Origin: Deltaproteobacteria bacterium
Lineage (GTDB): Bacteria > Desulfobacterota > Binatia > UTPRO1
DNA length: 45,062 bases
Assembly (NCBI GenBank): GCA_016200545.1
Contig: JACQEO010000030.1
Coordinates: 1 to 45,062, forward strand
Direction: 5' to 3'
The notes below the pieces were generated by a model, which saw nothing but the letters and a program-made list of their open reading frames with translations, did no database searches and was not told the origin of the DNA. How positions within the stretch are numbered: position 1 is the first letter of the stretch; the number at the start of each line of letters is the position of its first letter. This document shows, piece by piece, positions 25,473-35,174 of this stretch. A program made the translations under genes and the position numbers.

Positions 25473-26255
25473 GTGGCGCTCGCGCGATTCGTCCAGGATC
25501 TCGGCTGGTATACGCTGTGCTTCGTCGACCAGCTCGGCAAGCTCGCGGTGTTCGCGGCGCAGATCCTGCACGCGCTCGTCAGCCCGCCGCTGCGTGTACG
25601 CGCGTTCGTCCAGGCGGTCTTTGACATCGGCGTCCTGTCGCTGATCATCATCTGCGTCTCGGGAACGGCGGTCGGCATGGTGCTGAGCCTGCAAGGCTAC
25701 AACACGCTGGTGCGATTCGGCGCCGAGCAATCGCTGGGCGCGGTCGTCGGCTTGAGCCTCATCCGCGAGCTCGGTCCGGTCCTCACCGCCCTCCTCGCGA
25801 CCGGCCGCGCCGGCTCGGCGACCGCGGCCGAGATCGGCACCATGGTCGCGACCGAGCAGCTCGACGGCCTGCGCATGATGGCGGTCGACCCGGTGGATCT
25901 GGTCGTCACGCCGAAGGCCCTGGCGATGACGTTGGCGATGCCGCTCCTCTCGGCGCTGTTCATCGCCTTCGGTCTCTTCGGCGGCTATCTCGTCGGCGTC
26001 GGGCTCATGGGGATCGACGGCGGGACGTATGTCTCGAGCCTGCAATCGGCCGTCGACTTCCGCGACGACGTCGTCGGCAGCCTCTTGAAGGCGCTCGTCT
26101 TCGGCGGCCTGGTCGGATTGATCGCGACCTTTCGCGGTTTCACCAGCGCACCGACATCGGCGGGCGTGAGCGCGGCTACGACCTCCACCGTCGTCGTCGC
26201 CTCGGTGTGCATCCTGCTCTTCGACTACGTCATCACGGCGCTCTGGGGGGTGTGA
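25473..26255 (+). CDS. mlaE: Mla phospholipid transport permease
   Basis: A 260-residue inner-membrane permease of the MlaE/YrbE family. Landmarks are SLIIICVSGTAVGMVLSLQGY, SLGAVVGLSLIRELGPVLTALLATGRAGSATAAEIGTM and TEQLDGLRMMAVDPVDLVVTPKALAM. The GTG at 25473 lies two bases after the mlaF stop. The family's five or six helices and coupling helices are all visible. Confidence 0.95.
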   Translation: MALARFVQDLGWYTLCFVDQLGKLAVFAAQILHALVSPPLRVRAFVQAVFDIGVLSLIIICVSGTAVGMVLSLQGYNTLVRFGAEQSLGAVVGLSLIRELGPVLTALLATGRAGSATAAEIGTMVATEQLDGLRMMAVDPVDLVVTPKALAMTLAMPLLSALFIAFGLFGGYLVGVGLMGIDGGTYVSSLQSAVDFRDDVVGSLLKALVFGGLVGLIATFRGFTSAPTSAGVSAATTSTVVVASVCILLFDYVITALWGV

Positions 26256-26258
26256 GGT

Positions 26259-26726
26259 ATGAGTCGGTCACCGTTGCGTGATTTTCTCGTCGGCTGCTTC
26301 GTCCTGGCGGGACTGGCGGCGATCGCCTACTTGTCGATCAGCGTCGGTGGCCTGTCCTACGACGGACCCGGCGGCCTCACGGTGTACGCCACTTTCGATC
26401 AGACGGGAGGCCTGAAGCCGCGCGCGCCGGTCGTCATCGCCGGTGTCAAGGTCGGGCAGGTGACCTCGATCGCCCTCGATCAAAACGCCCGCGCCCGCGT
26501 CGCGCTCGACGTCGACAAGAGCTTGAAGCTCCCCACCGACACCTCGGCGTCGGTCGTCACCTCCGGCATCCTCGGCGACCGCTATATCTCCCTCCAGCTC
26601 GGCGGCGAGGCGGAATATCTCAAGCCCGGCGAGGAAATCAGCTTTACCGAATCGGCAGTGATTCTCGAGCGCTTGATCGGTAAACTGATTCACAATACGG
26701 ACACCGCCCCGGCCAAGGCCGAATAG
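26259..26726 (+). CDS. mlaD: Mla phospholipid-binding MCE protein
   Basis: A 155-residue membrane-anchored protein with one N-terminal helix (FLVGCFVLAGLAAIAYLSI) and one MCE domain (GLTVYATFDQTGGLKPRAPVVIAGVKVGQV...ILGDRYISLQLGG). MlaD hexamers form the periplasmic collar of the complex, through which lipid passes. It is normal in length and lies three bases after mlaE. No mlaB-like STAS gene is present in the cluster. Confidence 0.95.
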   Translation: MSRSPLRDFLVGCFVLAGLAAIAYLSISVGGLSYDGPGGLTVYATFDQTGGLKPRAPVVIAGVKVGQVTSIALDQNARARVALDVDKSLKLPTDTSASVVTSGILGDRYISLQLGGEAEYLKPGEEISFTESAVILERLIGKLIHNTDTAPAKAE

Positions 26727-26740
26727 CCTCTGAGAGGACG

Positions 26741-27547
26741 ATGATGATCTGGACTTCAACCCGAGTCGCGCTCTGCCTCGCCGTGCTGACCACAGGCCTC
26801 GCCGCGTGCGGCCCGCCGGCGACGCGTGGTCACCTCGTTCAGACACGCACCGACTACGACCCGCTGCAGCCGCTCAACCGCAAGGTGTTCTGGTTCAACG
26901 ACCGGCTGGACGTCTACGTGTTGGCGCCGGTCGCGAAGGGATGGAATCGCGTCGCACCCGACCCCGTGCAGCGCTCGCTGTCGAACTTCTTCGTGAACCT
27001 GCGCTCGCCGATCGTCATCGTGAACGACGTGCTCCAAGGGAAGGTGAAGAACGGCGCCTCCGACTTCGGGCGCTTCGCGGTGAACACGACGGTCGGCGTC
27101 GTCGGCTTCTTCGACTATGCGACGCCGCTCGGACTCGAGCAGCACGTCGAGGACTTCGGCCAGACGCTCGGGTGGTGGGGTCTCACGCCGGGGGCGTACT
27201 TCGTCATCCCGCTCCTCGGCCCCTCGAGCGTGCGCGACATCGTCGGGCTCATGGCCGACAGCGTCACCAACGTCTCCTCCTGGTTCGCACCTTGGGATGC
27301 GCTCGCCGCCGCCCGGGTCGTGGATACGATCAACACCCGCGCGCTGTTCCTCCAACAGGTGGAGGAAGCAAAGCGCGCGTCCTTCGACTACTATGTGTTC
27401 GTCCGCGACGCGTACCTGCAGCGGCGAAACGCCCTGGTGAACGACCGCGTCGGGGGCACGAACATCGACCAGGAAGGGCTCTACGGTCCGGAAGCGAACG
27501 ACGAGCTGTATCACCCGAACCTGGACGCGCCGCCGCTCCAGCCGTGA
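26741..27547 (+). CDS. mlaA: MlaA/VacJ family outer-membrane lipoprotein
   Basis: A 268-residue lipoprotein that removes misplaced phospholipid from the outer leaflet in E. coli. The lipobox is LAAC (Cys23), followed by YDPLQPLNRKVFWFNDRLDVY, SNFFVNLRSPIVIVNDVLQGK, FGRFAVNTTVGVVGFFD and the conserved TLGWWGLTPGAYFVIPLLGPSSVRD region. A GAGAGGA site precedes the tandem ATG at 26741. In E. coli mlaA is unlinked from mlaFEDCB, whereas here it sits between mlaD and mlaC. Its stop overlaps or abuts the mlaC start. Confidence 0.95.
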   Translation: MMIWTSTRVALCLAVLTTGLAACGPPATRGHLVQTRTDYDPLQPLNRKVFWFNDRLDVYVLAPVAKGWNRVAPDPVQRSLSNFFVNLRSPIVIVNDVLQGKVKNGASDFGRFAVNTTVGVVGFFDYATPLGLEQHVEDFGQTLGWWGLTPGAYFVIPLLGPSSVRDIVGLMADSVTNVSSWFAPWDALAAARVVDTINTRALFLQQVEEAKRASFDYYVFVRDAYLQRRNALVNDRVGGTNIDQEGLYGPEANDELYHPNLDAPPLQP

Positions 27548-27561
27548 GGAGAACCGCAATC

Positions 27562-28221
27562 GTGATTCGAACCATCGCCGCCCTTGCCACCGTGCTGATG
27601 CTCGTCGCCGCCCCGCTCCGCGCCTCCGCGGCCGACACTCCGAGCGCGGACACCAATACCCCGCGTGGCGTGGTACAGGCGACGACCGGCGCGGTGATCG
27701 AGGTGCTTGCCAACCGGGGCTTCTCCACCGACGAGAAACGTCACCACGTCGAGGGCATCGTCTACGCGCGGGTCGATTTCGCGACCTTGTCGAAGCTCGT
27801 CCTCGCGCGCTTCTGGAACGAGCTCTCGGAGGCGCAACGGACGCACTTCATGGAGGAGTTCCGGGAGAACCTCTCCGCGACCTACGGCCGCAACGTCGAG
27901 AGCTACAAGAACCAGAAGGTCACCATCGTCGACGATCACGCCGAACCGCGCGGCGACTGGACGGTACGCACCAAGATCGTGCGCAACGGCGCCGACGACA
28001 TCAACGTCGACTACCGCCTGCGGCAGATCGACGGCACCTGGAAGATCATCGACATCATCATCGAGAACGTGAGCCTGGTGGCGAATTTCCGCTCGCAGTT
28101 CCAGGAGATCATGTCGAACGGCGGCGCCACGCGCTTGCTCCAGGTGCTGCACGACAAGAACGCCCGGGGGGAACCCCTAAAGGCGCCAGCGGCCGCGGCG
28201 GCGGCGGGCGCGAAGTCCTGA
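27562..28221 (+). CDS. mlaC: Mla periplasmic phospholipid carrier
   Basis: A 219-residue exported protein of the MlaC/Ttg2D family that shuttles lipid between MlaA and the MlaFED complex. The signal peptide is VIRTIAALATVLMLVAAPLRASA. The body (GVVQATTGAVIEVLANRGFST, YARVDFATLSKLVLARFWNELSEAQRTHFMEEF, DYRLRQIDGTWKIIDIIIENVSLVANFRSQFQEI) is typical, and the end is Ala-rich. I prefer the GTG at 27562, ten bases after AGGAG, over the GTG at 27544 that overlaps the mlaA stop. It closes the operon; mutM converges 48 bases downstream. Confidence 0.9.
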   Translation: MIRTIAALATVLMLVAAPLRASAADTPSADTNTPRGVVQATTGAVIEVLANRGFSTDEKRHHVEGIVYARVDFATLSKLVLARFWNELSEAQRTHFMEEFRENLSATYGRNVESYKNQKVTIVDDHAEPRGDWTVRTKIVRNGADDINVDYRLRQIDGTWKIIDIIIENVSLVANFRSQFQEIMSNGGATRLLQVLHDKNARGEPLKAPAAAAAAGAKS

Positions 28222-28269
28222 CACGAGCGGGCACGTTCGACGGCGGGCGCTCGCTGCACGCCGGCTCGA

Positions 28270-29082
28270 TCAGCGCTGGCAACGCGGACAGTAGAACGCG
28301 CTCCGCCCGACGATGACCGTGCGGCGAATGACGACGCCGCAGCGAGCGCATGGCGCGCCGGCGCGCTCGTAGACGCGGAAGCGCTTCTGGAACGCGCCCG
28401 GCTCGCCGCGCTCGTCGCGATAGTCGGAGATCGACGATCCACGCGCCGCCAGCGCCTCCGCGAGCACCGCGCTCGTCGCCGCGACGATGCGCGCGGCGTC
28501 GGCGCGCGATAGGCGCGAGGTGCGCCGGCTCGGGCGCACACCGGCGGCAAAGAGGATCTCGCTCGCATAGATGTTGCCGATGCCGACGACCAGCCGCTGA
28601 TCCATGAGCAGACTCTTCACGGCGCGTCGCTGCCGGTGCGCCGTGGCGTGCAGGAAGCTCGCCGAGAAGGACTCCTCCAGGGGCTCGACGCCGAGCGCGT
28701 CGAGCTCGCTGAGCGCCGCCGCTCTGCCGACGCGCATCAACCCGAAGCGGCGCGGATCATGGAAGTGCAGCGTGCGCCCGTCGTCGAACGCGACGACCAC
28801 GTGGGTGTGGACGCGTCGAGGCGCCGTCGCGGGGAGTACGACGAGCGTGCCGCTCATCCCGAAATGGACGAGCCACACCGCACCGTCGTCGAGGTCGAGG
28901 AGCAGGTATTTCGCACGCCGCCGTATGGCCTCGATCCGCCGTCCGAGAAGCGCCGCCTCGAACGACGACGCCACGCGGCGCCGCAGTCGCCGCTCGTGCA
29001 CCGTGACCGCCGTGACGCGCCGGCCGACGAGCGTCGTCGCGAGGCCACGGCGGAGCGTCTCGACCTCAGGCAGCTCCGGCAT
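28270..29082 (-). CDS. mutM: Formamidopyrimidine-DNA glycosylase
   Basis: A 270-residue bifunctional glycosylase/AP lyase that removes 8-oxoguanine. It begins MPELPEVETLRRGL, where Pro2 is the catalytic nucleophile and Glu3 and Lys58 are expected active-site residues. The QRRAVKSLLMDQRLVVGIGNIYASEILF helix-two-turn-helix and the C-terminal zinc finger CARCGVVIRR...FYCPRCQ are intact. It lies 22 bases downstream of rsmA on the minus strand. Confidence 0.95.
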   Translation of the reverse strand: MPELPEVETLRRGLATTLVGRRVTAVTVHERRLRRRVASSFEAALLGRRIEAIRRRAKYLLLDLDDGAVWLVHFGMSGTLVVLPATAPRRVHTHVVVAFDDGRTLHFHDPRRFGLMRVGRAAALSELDALGVEPLEESFSASFLHATAHRQRRAVKSLLMDQRLVVGIGNIYASEILFAAGVRPSRRTSRLSRADAARIVAATSAVLAEALAARGSSISDYRDERGEPGAFQKRFRVYERAGAPCARCGVVIRRTVIVGRSAFYCPRCQR

Positions 29083-29104
29083 CGGGACGTCGGGCGCGCG
29101 ACGA

Positions 29105-30010
29105 CTAGGCGTCGCGCGCCGGTGGGCGCTTGGGGCACCGCGGATTCACACTCGCGTCGGCGAGAGCGCGGCCGGCGGCGTCGGCGAGCGCCGCGAACGC
29201 GGTGAGGTCGAGGGTCTCGCCACGCACGCGCCCGTCGATGCCCGTCGCCGCGAAGACGGTATCCCATGCCTCCGGCGGCAGCGCCAGGCGCGCCGGCAGC
29301 GTTTGCACCGCGTTCCGCAGCATCTTGCGGCGCTGGTTGAAGGTGGCGCGCACCACCGCGCGGAGGAGCGCCGGGTCGTCGACCGGAACGCGCGGCTCGC
29401 GGCACAGCCGTACGCGGATCACCTCCGACGTCACCTGCGGCCGGGGATAGAACGCCGACGGCGGCACCCGAAAGCGGCCGCATGGCTCGGCATAGAGCTG
29501 AAAGAGCACGGACGGCGCCCCGTAAGCACGCGAGCCCGGCCGCGCCAGCAGACGCTCGGCGACCTCGCGCTGCAGCATCACGGTGAGGTCGGAGAAGATC
29601 GCGCGCTCATCCAGGAGGCGAAAGAGAATCGGCACGGCGACGTTGTACGGGAGGCTCGCCACCACCTTGACGGTGCCCTCGGGGATGGCGGCGCGGAGAT
29701 CGATGCGCAGGGCGTCGCCTTCGAGGATCCGCACGTGGGAGGCGGCCGCGAACTTTCGGCGGAGCACGTCGCAGAGGCCGCGGTCGTACTCGATCACGTA
29801 GAGCCGCGCCGCCCGCGCCTCGAGCGCATCGGTCAGGGCCCCGAGCCCGGGGCCGATTTCCAACACCGCCTCGTGCGGCGCGATCTCGGCGAGCGCGACC
29901 ATGCGGGAGACGACGTTGCGGTCGACGAGGAAGTGCTGCCCGAGACGCTTGCGCGGCGCGAGCCCCTCCTCCGCGAGAAGGGCGCGCGTCTCCGCGGAGA
30001 GGCCGCTCAT
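29105..30010 (-). CDS. rsmA: 16S rRNA dimethyladenosine transferase
   Basis: A 301-residue methyltransferase that dimethylates two adjacent adenines at the 3' end of 16S rRNA (A1518, A1519 in E. coli). The N-terminal APRKRLGQHFLVDRNVV, SAM-binding EIGPGLGALTDAL and VIEYDRGL, and a KVVASLPYNVAVPILF segment (usual NLPYN replaced by SLPYN) are seen. The start ATG at 30010 overlaps the tsaD stop as ATGA. The C-terminal end is extended and basic (NPRCPKRPPARDA). Confidence 0.95.
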   Translation of the reverse strand: MSGLSAETRALLAEEGLAPRKRLGQHFLVDRNVVSRMVALAEIAPHEAVLEIGPGLGALTDALEARAARLYVIEYDRGLCDVLRRKFAAASHVRILEGDALRIDLRAAIPEGTVKVVASLPYNVAVPILFRLLDERAIFSDLTVMLQREVAERLLARPGSRAYGAPSVLFQLYAEPCGRFRVPPSAFYPRPQVTSEVIRVRLCREPRVPVDDPALLRAVVRATFNQRRKMLRNAVQTLPARLALPPEAWDTVFAATGIDGRVRGETLDLTAFAALADAAGRALADASVNPRCPKRPPARDA

Positions 30011-31047
30011 GCGCCCCCCACTTCGGTCGCGGTGCCGGTCGGCGCGAGGGCCTTCGGGCCGACGCCGATCGGGAGCGTCGCCGCGGCGTTCAACGTGAGC
30101 GGGTGGCGCTCGCCGCGCAACAACCGCGCGCGTCCGGCATAGGCGATCATCGCCGCGTTGTCGGTACAGTACGCGAATCGCGGAAACGCGACCGCGACAC
30201 CCGCGCGCGCCCCCTCTTCCTCCATGCGCGCGCGCAGCCGACGATTCGCGGAGACGCCGCCCGAAACGACGATGGTCTCGAGGCCGAGGTCGCCGGCGGC
30301 GCGCAGCGTCGGCGCGATGAGCATGTCGACGATCGCCTCCTGAAAGCTCGCGCACACGTCCGGCAGCGCCGCGCCGCGCTCCTCGAGCAGATGCTGGCGG
30401 AGCGAAGTCTTCACACCGCTGAAGCTCAAGTCGTAGCCTCCGCGCTTGAGCGTGGCGCGCGGGAAACGGATCGCGGCGTGGTCGCCGGCGGCGGCGAGAC
30501 GGTCGATTTCGCGCCCTCCCGGATAGCCGAGGCCAAGCATCTTCGCGCCCTTGTCGAACGCCTCGCCGGCAGCATCGTCGCGCGTGCGTCCGAGGAGACG
30601 ATACACGCCGATCCCCTCGACGACGTAGAGGCTGGTGTGGCCGCCGGAGACGAGAAGGCCGAGGTACGGAAACGCGACCGGACGGTCGAGGAGGATCGCG
30701 AGCAAGTGCCCTTCGAGGTGATTGACACCGATGAATGGCAGGTTACGCGCGAACGCGATGCCCTTGGCGGCCTGGAGGCCGACCAGCAGCGAGCCGATGA
30801 GGCCGGGCCCGTACGTCGCCGCGACGCCCTCGACGTCGTCGAGACCGATCTCGGCTTGGGCGAGCGCGCGCTTGACCACCGGCACGATCGTCAGCACGTG
30901 CTGGCGGGAGGCGAGCTCGGGCACGACGCCGCCGAAGCGACCGTGCACCAGGTCCTGCGACGCGACCACACTGGCGCGGACGCCGTCGCCGTCGAGGACG
31001 GCGGCCGCCGTGTCGTCACACGAGCTCTCGATCGCGAGGACGCGCAT
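30007..31047 (-). CDS. tsaD: tRNA N6-adenosine threonylcarbamoyltransferase
   Basis: A 346-residue Kae1/TsaD enzyme that transfers threonylcarbamoyl to A37 of ANN-decoding tRNAs. MRVLAIESSCDDTAAAVLDGDG, the metal-binding HLEGHLLAI, VSGGHTSLYVVEG, RTRDDAAGEAFDKGAKMLGLGYPGG, FSGVKTSLRQ and ISGGVSANRRLR-like VVSGGVSANRRLR are all present. Its stop overlaps the rsmA start, so the two RNA-modification genes are coupled. The HtrA gene is 73 bases upstream. Confidence 0.95.
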   Translation of the reverse strand: MRVLAIESSCDDTAAAVLDGDGVRASVVASQDLVHGRFGGVVPELASRQHVLTIVPVVKRALAQAEIGLDDVEGVAATYGPGLIGSLLVGLQAAKGIAFARNLPFIGVNHLEGHLLAILLDRPVAFPYLGLLVSGGHTSLYVVEGIGVYRLLGRTRDDAAGEAFDKGAKMLGLGYPGGREIDRLAAAGDHAAIRFPRATLKRGGYDLSFSGVKTSLRQHLLEERGAALPDVCASFQEAIVDMLIAPTLRAAGDLGLETIVVSGGVSANRRLRARMEEEGARAGVAVAFPRFAYCTDNAAMIAYAGRARLLRGERHPLTLNAAATLPIGVGPKALAPTGTATEVGGA

Positions 31048-31120
31048 CACCGTGCTCCTTGCCCGGGCGCGTCGAGGCGCGCAAGCCCGCTCGCGACGTC
31101 GGGCGACGCGGCCCGATCGC

Positions 31121-32704
31121 TCAAGCTGGGGGCGGCTTGAGCGCGAGGAAGATCGTGTTGTCACCGCGACGGATGAGGAAGAGGACGTTCTTCCCCTTCT
31201 CGCCCTCGCGCAACGCCTTGCGATAGTCGCCCACGTCCTCGACCGCTTGCCTGTTGACCTCGAGGATGATGTCGCCACGGCGAAGCCCGGCGTCCTCGGC
31301 CGGGCTATTCGACTCGACTGCCGTCACCACGACGCCTTTGACGTCGGTGACGCCGAGGTTCTGCGCGATCTCGGGCGTGAGCGTCTGGACGGTGAGACCG
31401 AGCCTCTCGCCCTTGCCGGCGGACGCAACCTCTTCGTCCTTCAATTCCGCGATCGTGACCGGGATGTCTTTCGTGTCTTTCTCGCGCTGGACCTTCACCA
31501 TGACCTGCTTGCCGATCGGCTCGCGCGCGACCATGAGCGGCAGCTCGGTCGATTCGCGCACCGGACGGCCGTCGAACTCGATGATGACGTCGCCCACCTT
31601 GAGACCGGAGGCGGCGGCGGGGCCGTCCTTGACGACGTCGGCGACGAGCGCGCCGCGTGTCTCGTCGAGGCCGAGCGACTCGGCGATCTCGGGCGTCACC
31701 TTCTGAATGAGGACGCCGAGCCAACCGCGCGTGACCTTGCCCTTCTCCTTCAGTTGCGGCAGGAGCTCCTTGGCGAGGTTGATGGGAACGGCGAAGCCGA
31801 TGCCGATGTTGCCGCCGGTGCGGCTGAAAATGGCAGAGTTGATGCCGACCACCTCGCCGTGCAGATTGATCAGCGGACCGCCGGAGTTGCCGGGATTGAT
31901 GGCGGCGTCGGTCTGAATGTAGTCGTCGTAGTTCCCGGCGCCGATGAAGCGCCCCTTCGCGCTGACGATGCCGGCGGTCACGGTGTGATCGAGCCCGAAG
32001 GGGTTGCCGATCGCCATCACCCACTCGCCGACTTTCAAGGTCTCGGAGTCACCGAGCGTCACCGCGGTGAGGTCGGCGGCGTTGTCGATGCGGAGGAGCG
32101 CGATGTCGGTTTTGGCGTCCTTGCCGACGATGCTCGCCGTGTGCTCCTTGCCGTTGCCGAGGCGGACGACGATCTCGTCGGCGTTCTCGACGACGTGGTT
32201 GTTGGTGAGGATGTACCCCTCGGCGTCGATGATGAAGCCCGAGCCTAGACTACGCTGGCGGAACGGATGCTGCTGCCGCGGCGACGGTCCGAAGAAGCGT
32301 TCGAATGGCTCGCCGAACTCGCGTGGATCACCCTCTCCGAACGGCCACTGCGGACCGCCCTGCCCCCCCGGAGCGTGAAATTGCGGAGCGTCCGGTGCCT
32401 GCTGCTTACCCTGCGACGTCGTCGAGATGTTGACGACGACGGGGCTCAGCCGCTCGGCCAGCGAAGCGAAATCAGGCACGACGGTGAGCGGCACGGGAGC
32501 GGGCGCGATCGCCTGTGTGTCGCCGGCGGCGATCGTCGCCGGCGAACGCTGCGTGGCCGGCTGCGCCGCGATGACCGGCGGCACCGGCACGCGGGTGACG
32601 GCGGGACCGCCCGTCCGCCCGAGCCAAATCGTCACGCCGATGCCGATGATGATACCGACTGCCAGCGTGACGAGCGCTCCCCTGATCGTACGCACTGCCA
32701 TCAT
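31121..32704 (-). CDS. DegP/DegQ-like HtrA serine protease
   Basis: A 527-residue periplasmic or membrane-anchored serine protease/chaperone. An N-terminal helix (ALVTLAVGIIIGIGVTIWL) is followed by a Pro/Gln linker, the trypsin-like domain with His in LTNNHVVENADEI, Asp in AKTDIALLRID and Ser in PGNSGGPLINLHGEV, and two PDZ domains ending at residues 527. A Gln/Gly/Pro-rich loop (PDAPQFHAPGGQGGPQ) matches the LA loop. The N-terminal segment might be a signal anchor rather than a cleaved peptide. The tandem ATG at 32704/32701 follows a GGGGGG site. tsaD is 73 bases downstream. Confidence 0.95.
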   Translation of the reverse strand: MMAVRTIRGALVTLAVGIIIGIGVTIWLGRTGGPAVTRVPVPPVIAAQPATQRSPATIAAGDTQAIAPAPVPLTVVPDFASLAERLSPVVVNISTTSQGKQQAPDAPQFHAPGGQGGPQWPFGEGDPREFGEPFERFFGPSPRQQHPFRQRSLGSGFIIDAEGYILTNNHVVENADEIVVRLGNGKEHTASIVGKDAKTDIALLRIDNAADLTAVTLGDSETLKVGEWVMAIGNPFGLDHTVTAGIVSAKGRFIGAGNYDDYIQTDAAINPGNSGGPLINLHGEVVGINSAIFSRTGGNIGIGFAVPINLAKELLPQLKEKGKVTRGWLGVLIQKVTPEIAESLGLDETRGALVADVVKDGPAAASGLKVGDVIIEFDGRPVRESTELPLMVAREPIGKQVMVKVQREKDTKDIPVTIAELKDEEVASAGKGERLGLTVQTLTPEIAQNLGVTDVKGVVVTAVESNSPAEDAGLRRGDIILEVNRQAVEDVGDYRKALREGEKGKNVLFLIRRGDNTIFLALKPPPA

Positions 32705-32760
32705 GCCCCCCGAAATGCGTGGAATGCCGCGTGCGGCGTGTCTGTTACCGATCTTGGACG

Positions 32761-33246
32761 CTACCGATTCCGTGCCATCTCGACGTAGCGCATGCGGAGG
32801 TCGTAGAGCACCTCCCCGAGGAGTTGCTCCTCGGCGACGTCGAGGTTCCCCTTGGTCTTGTCGCGCAGGATGCCGAGCAGATCGATCATCTGCTTCGCGG
32901 CGGGTAGATCGTGCGTGACGTCCTGGTTCACGGGGTCGGGAATCTCCCCCAAGTGCATCAAGGCCTGCGTGGTGAGGCCCATGACGAAGCTGCTGAAGCT
33001 CATCTCGCCGAAAGCGGCCGCGCCGCCACCGGTGTCTGCTGCGAAATCGTCGGACGCCGCGCGCGGTGCCTCACTCCCCGCCGACGACGCGCCGGCCGCG
33101 GAGCGCGCAGACGTCTCGGCGGCAGGTGATTCCTCGCTCGCACGCGCTTCCTCGCCGCGGTCGGAGCCGGGCTCGGCGTCGACGAAACGACGTCGGTCCT
33201 GCACCTTGAAGCCGCGGCGTTCCTGCTCGTCCTCGTCCCTGGCCAT
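32761..33246 (-). CDS. DUF1844 domain protein
   Basis: A 161-residue protein with a charged, Ala/Ser/Glu-rich variable N-terminus (residues 1-80) and a conserved helical DUF1844 domain (MSFSSFVMGLTTQALMHLGEIPDP, PAAKQMIDLLGILRDKTKGNL, EEQLLGEVLYDLRMRYVEMA). The family is widespread in deltaproteobacteria and Acidobacteria, often near htpX or bamA-type genes, and its function is unknown. It lies six bases after htpX and about 56 before the HtrA gene, so a shared transcript is plausible. Confidence 0.85.
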   Translation of the reverse strand: MARDEDEQERRGFKVQDRRRFVDAEPGSDRGEEARASEESPAAETSARSAAGASSAGSEAPRAASDDFAADTGGGAAAFGEMSFSSFVMGLTTQALMHLGEIPDPVNQDVTHDLPAAKQMIDLLGILRDKTKGNLDVAEEQLLGEVLYDLRMRYVEMARNR

Positions 33247-33252
33247 GCCCGT

Positions 33253-34122
33253 CTACCTGCGCTGTCCGAGTTCGCTGGCGATCTGCTCGAGACGCGCGAT
33301 GCGCTGCTCGAGCGGCGGGTGCGTGCTGAAGAGGTTCTGGAAGCTCACCCCGCGCAGCGGGTTGACGATGAAGAGATGCGCCGTCGACGGGCTCGCGGCC
33401 ATTGGAACGCGCTCCGCGTACGCGGAGATCTTGCGCAGTGCCGACGCCAGCGCCTCGGGCTCGCGGCTGACGCGTGCGCCGGTGTCGTCGGCCTGATACT
33501 CGCGCGAGCGCGAGATCGCCATCTGGATCAGCATCGCCGCGATCGGCGCGAGGATGAGGCTGAAGAGCAGCCCGAAGCCGTTGCCGCCGCCCTCGCGATC
33601 GTCGCGCTGGCCGACACCGCCGAAGATGAGGCTCCACCGCGCCATGTTCGCCAGCATCATGATGGCGCCCGCGAGCGTCGCCGCGATCGAGCTGATCAGG
33701 ATGTCGCGATTGGTCACGTGCGCGAGCTCGTGCGCGATCACGCCCTCGAGCTCCTGGCGGTCGAGCAGTCGCCGGATGCCGGCGGTGACGGCGACGGCCG
33801 CGTGCTCGGGGCTGCGGCCGGTCGCGAACGCGTTCGGCGACTCGGTCGGAATCACGTACAGGCGGGGCATCGGAATGTGATTCTTGAGCGCGAGCCTGTG
33901 CACGATGGAATACAGCTCGGGATCGTCGGATTCCGAGATCGGCTGAGCGCGATACATCGCGATCACGATGCGATCGGAAAACCAATAGCTCCCGATGTTC
34001 ATGACGGCCGCGAAGACCAGCGCGATCATCGCGCCCTGCCCACCGCCGAGCATCTGCCCGACCCACACGATGAGCGCCGTCAGCGCTGCGAGAAGGACCG
34101 TCGTCTTGATGGCGTTGTTCAC
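33253..34122 (-). CDS. htpX: HtpX membrane metalloprotease
   Basis: A 289-residue inner-membrane M48 protease that clears misfolded membrane proteins. Two N-terminal helices precede the catalytic [13 protein letters not shown] (zinc-binding HExxH), followed by further helices and the downstream glutamate in [29 protein letters not shown] closes it. The GTG at 34122 is chosen because it starts [22 protein letters not shown], the usual HtpX N-terminus, with a GAGG site upstream. A six-base gap separates it from the DUF1844 gene downstream. Confidence 0.95.
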   Translation of the reverse strand: MNNAIKTTVLLAALTALIVWVGQMLGGGQGAMIALVFAAVMNIGSYWFSDRIVIAMYRAQPISESDDPELYSIVHRLALKNHIPMPRLYVIPTESPNAFATGRSPEHAAVAVTAGIRRLLDRQELEGVIAHELAHVTNRDILISSIAATLAGAIMMLANMARWSLIFGGVGQRDDREGGGNGFGLLFSLILAPIAAMLIQMAISRSREYQADDTGARVSREPEALASALRKISAYAERVPMAASPSTAHLFIVNPLRGVSFQNLFSTHPPLEQRIARLEQIASELGQRR

Positions 34123-34249
34123 TGTCGTATACCTCGTCGACCCACTGTGCTCGCCCGTTCGACGCGGGCGGCGGGCCTTTGCGTCACGATTTCGGCCGGT
34201 CCGCACCCACGATCGGCGCCGGCCACTGCACGCGTGACATGGCTGAACG

Positions 34250-35173
34250 CTAGTGCCAGGGGGTGGGGGTGTCAAGACGATCGCCGGCAAGCGTCGCGAG
34301 ACGCGCGGCGACCCGTGCGACGACCTTGTCTTCGCTGATGCCGGTCCAGCGGATCGCCTCGAGCGCCCCGAGCGGACGCCAACGCGCGGCGCGCGTCGGA
34401 CCGAAGAGCGCGACGCCGCGACGATCGAGGAGACCGGCGAGGTGACTGATGCCCGAGTCGTTGCCGACGTACCAGGGTGCGCTCGCGATCAACGCGGCGG
34501 CCTCGCAGAGCCCGAGTCCGCTCACGACCTCGTGCCCGCTCGTCCGCCAGCACTCTTCCTCTTCTCTTTCGGCCGGCCCGAGAAGGACGACCGTCTCGCC
34601 GCCACGTGCTTGCCACCCAGCCGCGAGACGCAGAAACCCGGAGGCCGACCAACGCTTCGCGGGCGCGCCGGCCCCGGGGTGGATTACGAGCGCGCGCGGG
34701 CGGGAACGGGCGTGCGCCGCCGCCAGCCAGGCGTCCGAAGGGCGCGGTGCGACGAGCGGCGACGTCACGCCGAGCGCGCGCGCGTAGGCGACGCTGGCGT
34801 GCACGCCGGTATCGCCGCGCTCGACGCGATGATGGTGCAGGCGTGCGAGACCGAGCGCGCGAGCATGCCGGTGCAGCACCGCGTCGGCCCCGAGCCAGAC
34901 GTCGATGCGCGCGGCGCCGCGCAGCCAGTCGGCGAGCCCGGGATCGAGCGTCGAGGTGAAGAGCGACGCCACGGCGGCACCGTCGGCGGGGGGCGCCGCC
35001 GGCCCCGGGAAGAGTGCGTACGCCAGCCCCGCGAGTGCGCGTCGCACGCTCAACTCGACGGTCAGACCGCCGCTGCGCAGCGCGGCGAGCGCCGGCGCGA
35101 GCAACAGGAAGTCGCCGAGAGCGCCCGGGAACACGACGAGCGCGCGGCCGACGCACGTCACACCGCGCTTCAC
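34250..35173 (-). CDS. Glycosyltransferase family 9 (heptosyltransferase-like)
   Basis: A 307-residue GT-B fold enzyme of the ADP-heptose:LPS heptosyltransferase family. Motifs are [45 protein letters not shown] and [15 protein letters not shown] with [11 protein letters not shown]. The usual role is adding heptose to the inner core of lipopolysaccharide. A lone GT9 gene without neighbouring LPS genes could also act on another envelope glycan. It starts at ATG 35173, divergent from cysK across 41 bases. Confidence 0.85.
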   Translation of the reverse strand: MKRGVTCVGRALVVFPGALGDFLLLAPALAALRSGGLTVELSVRRALAGLAYALFPGPAAPPADGAAVASLFTSTLDPGLADWLRGAARIDVWLGADAVLHRHARALGLARLHHHRVERGDTGVHASVAYARALGVTSPLVAPRPSDAWLAAAHARSRPRALVIHPGAGAPAKRWSASGFLRLAAGWQARGGETVVLLGPAEREEEECWRTSGHEVVSGLGLCEAAALIASAPWYVGNDSGISHLAGLLDRRGVALFGPTRAARWRPLGALEAIRWTGISEDKVVARVAARLATLAGDRLDTPTPWH

Positions 35174-35174
35174 G

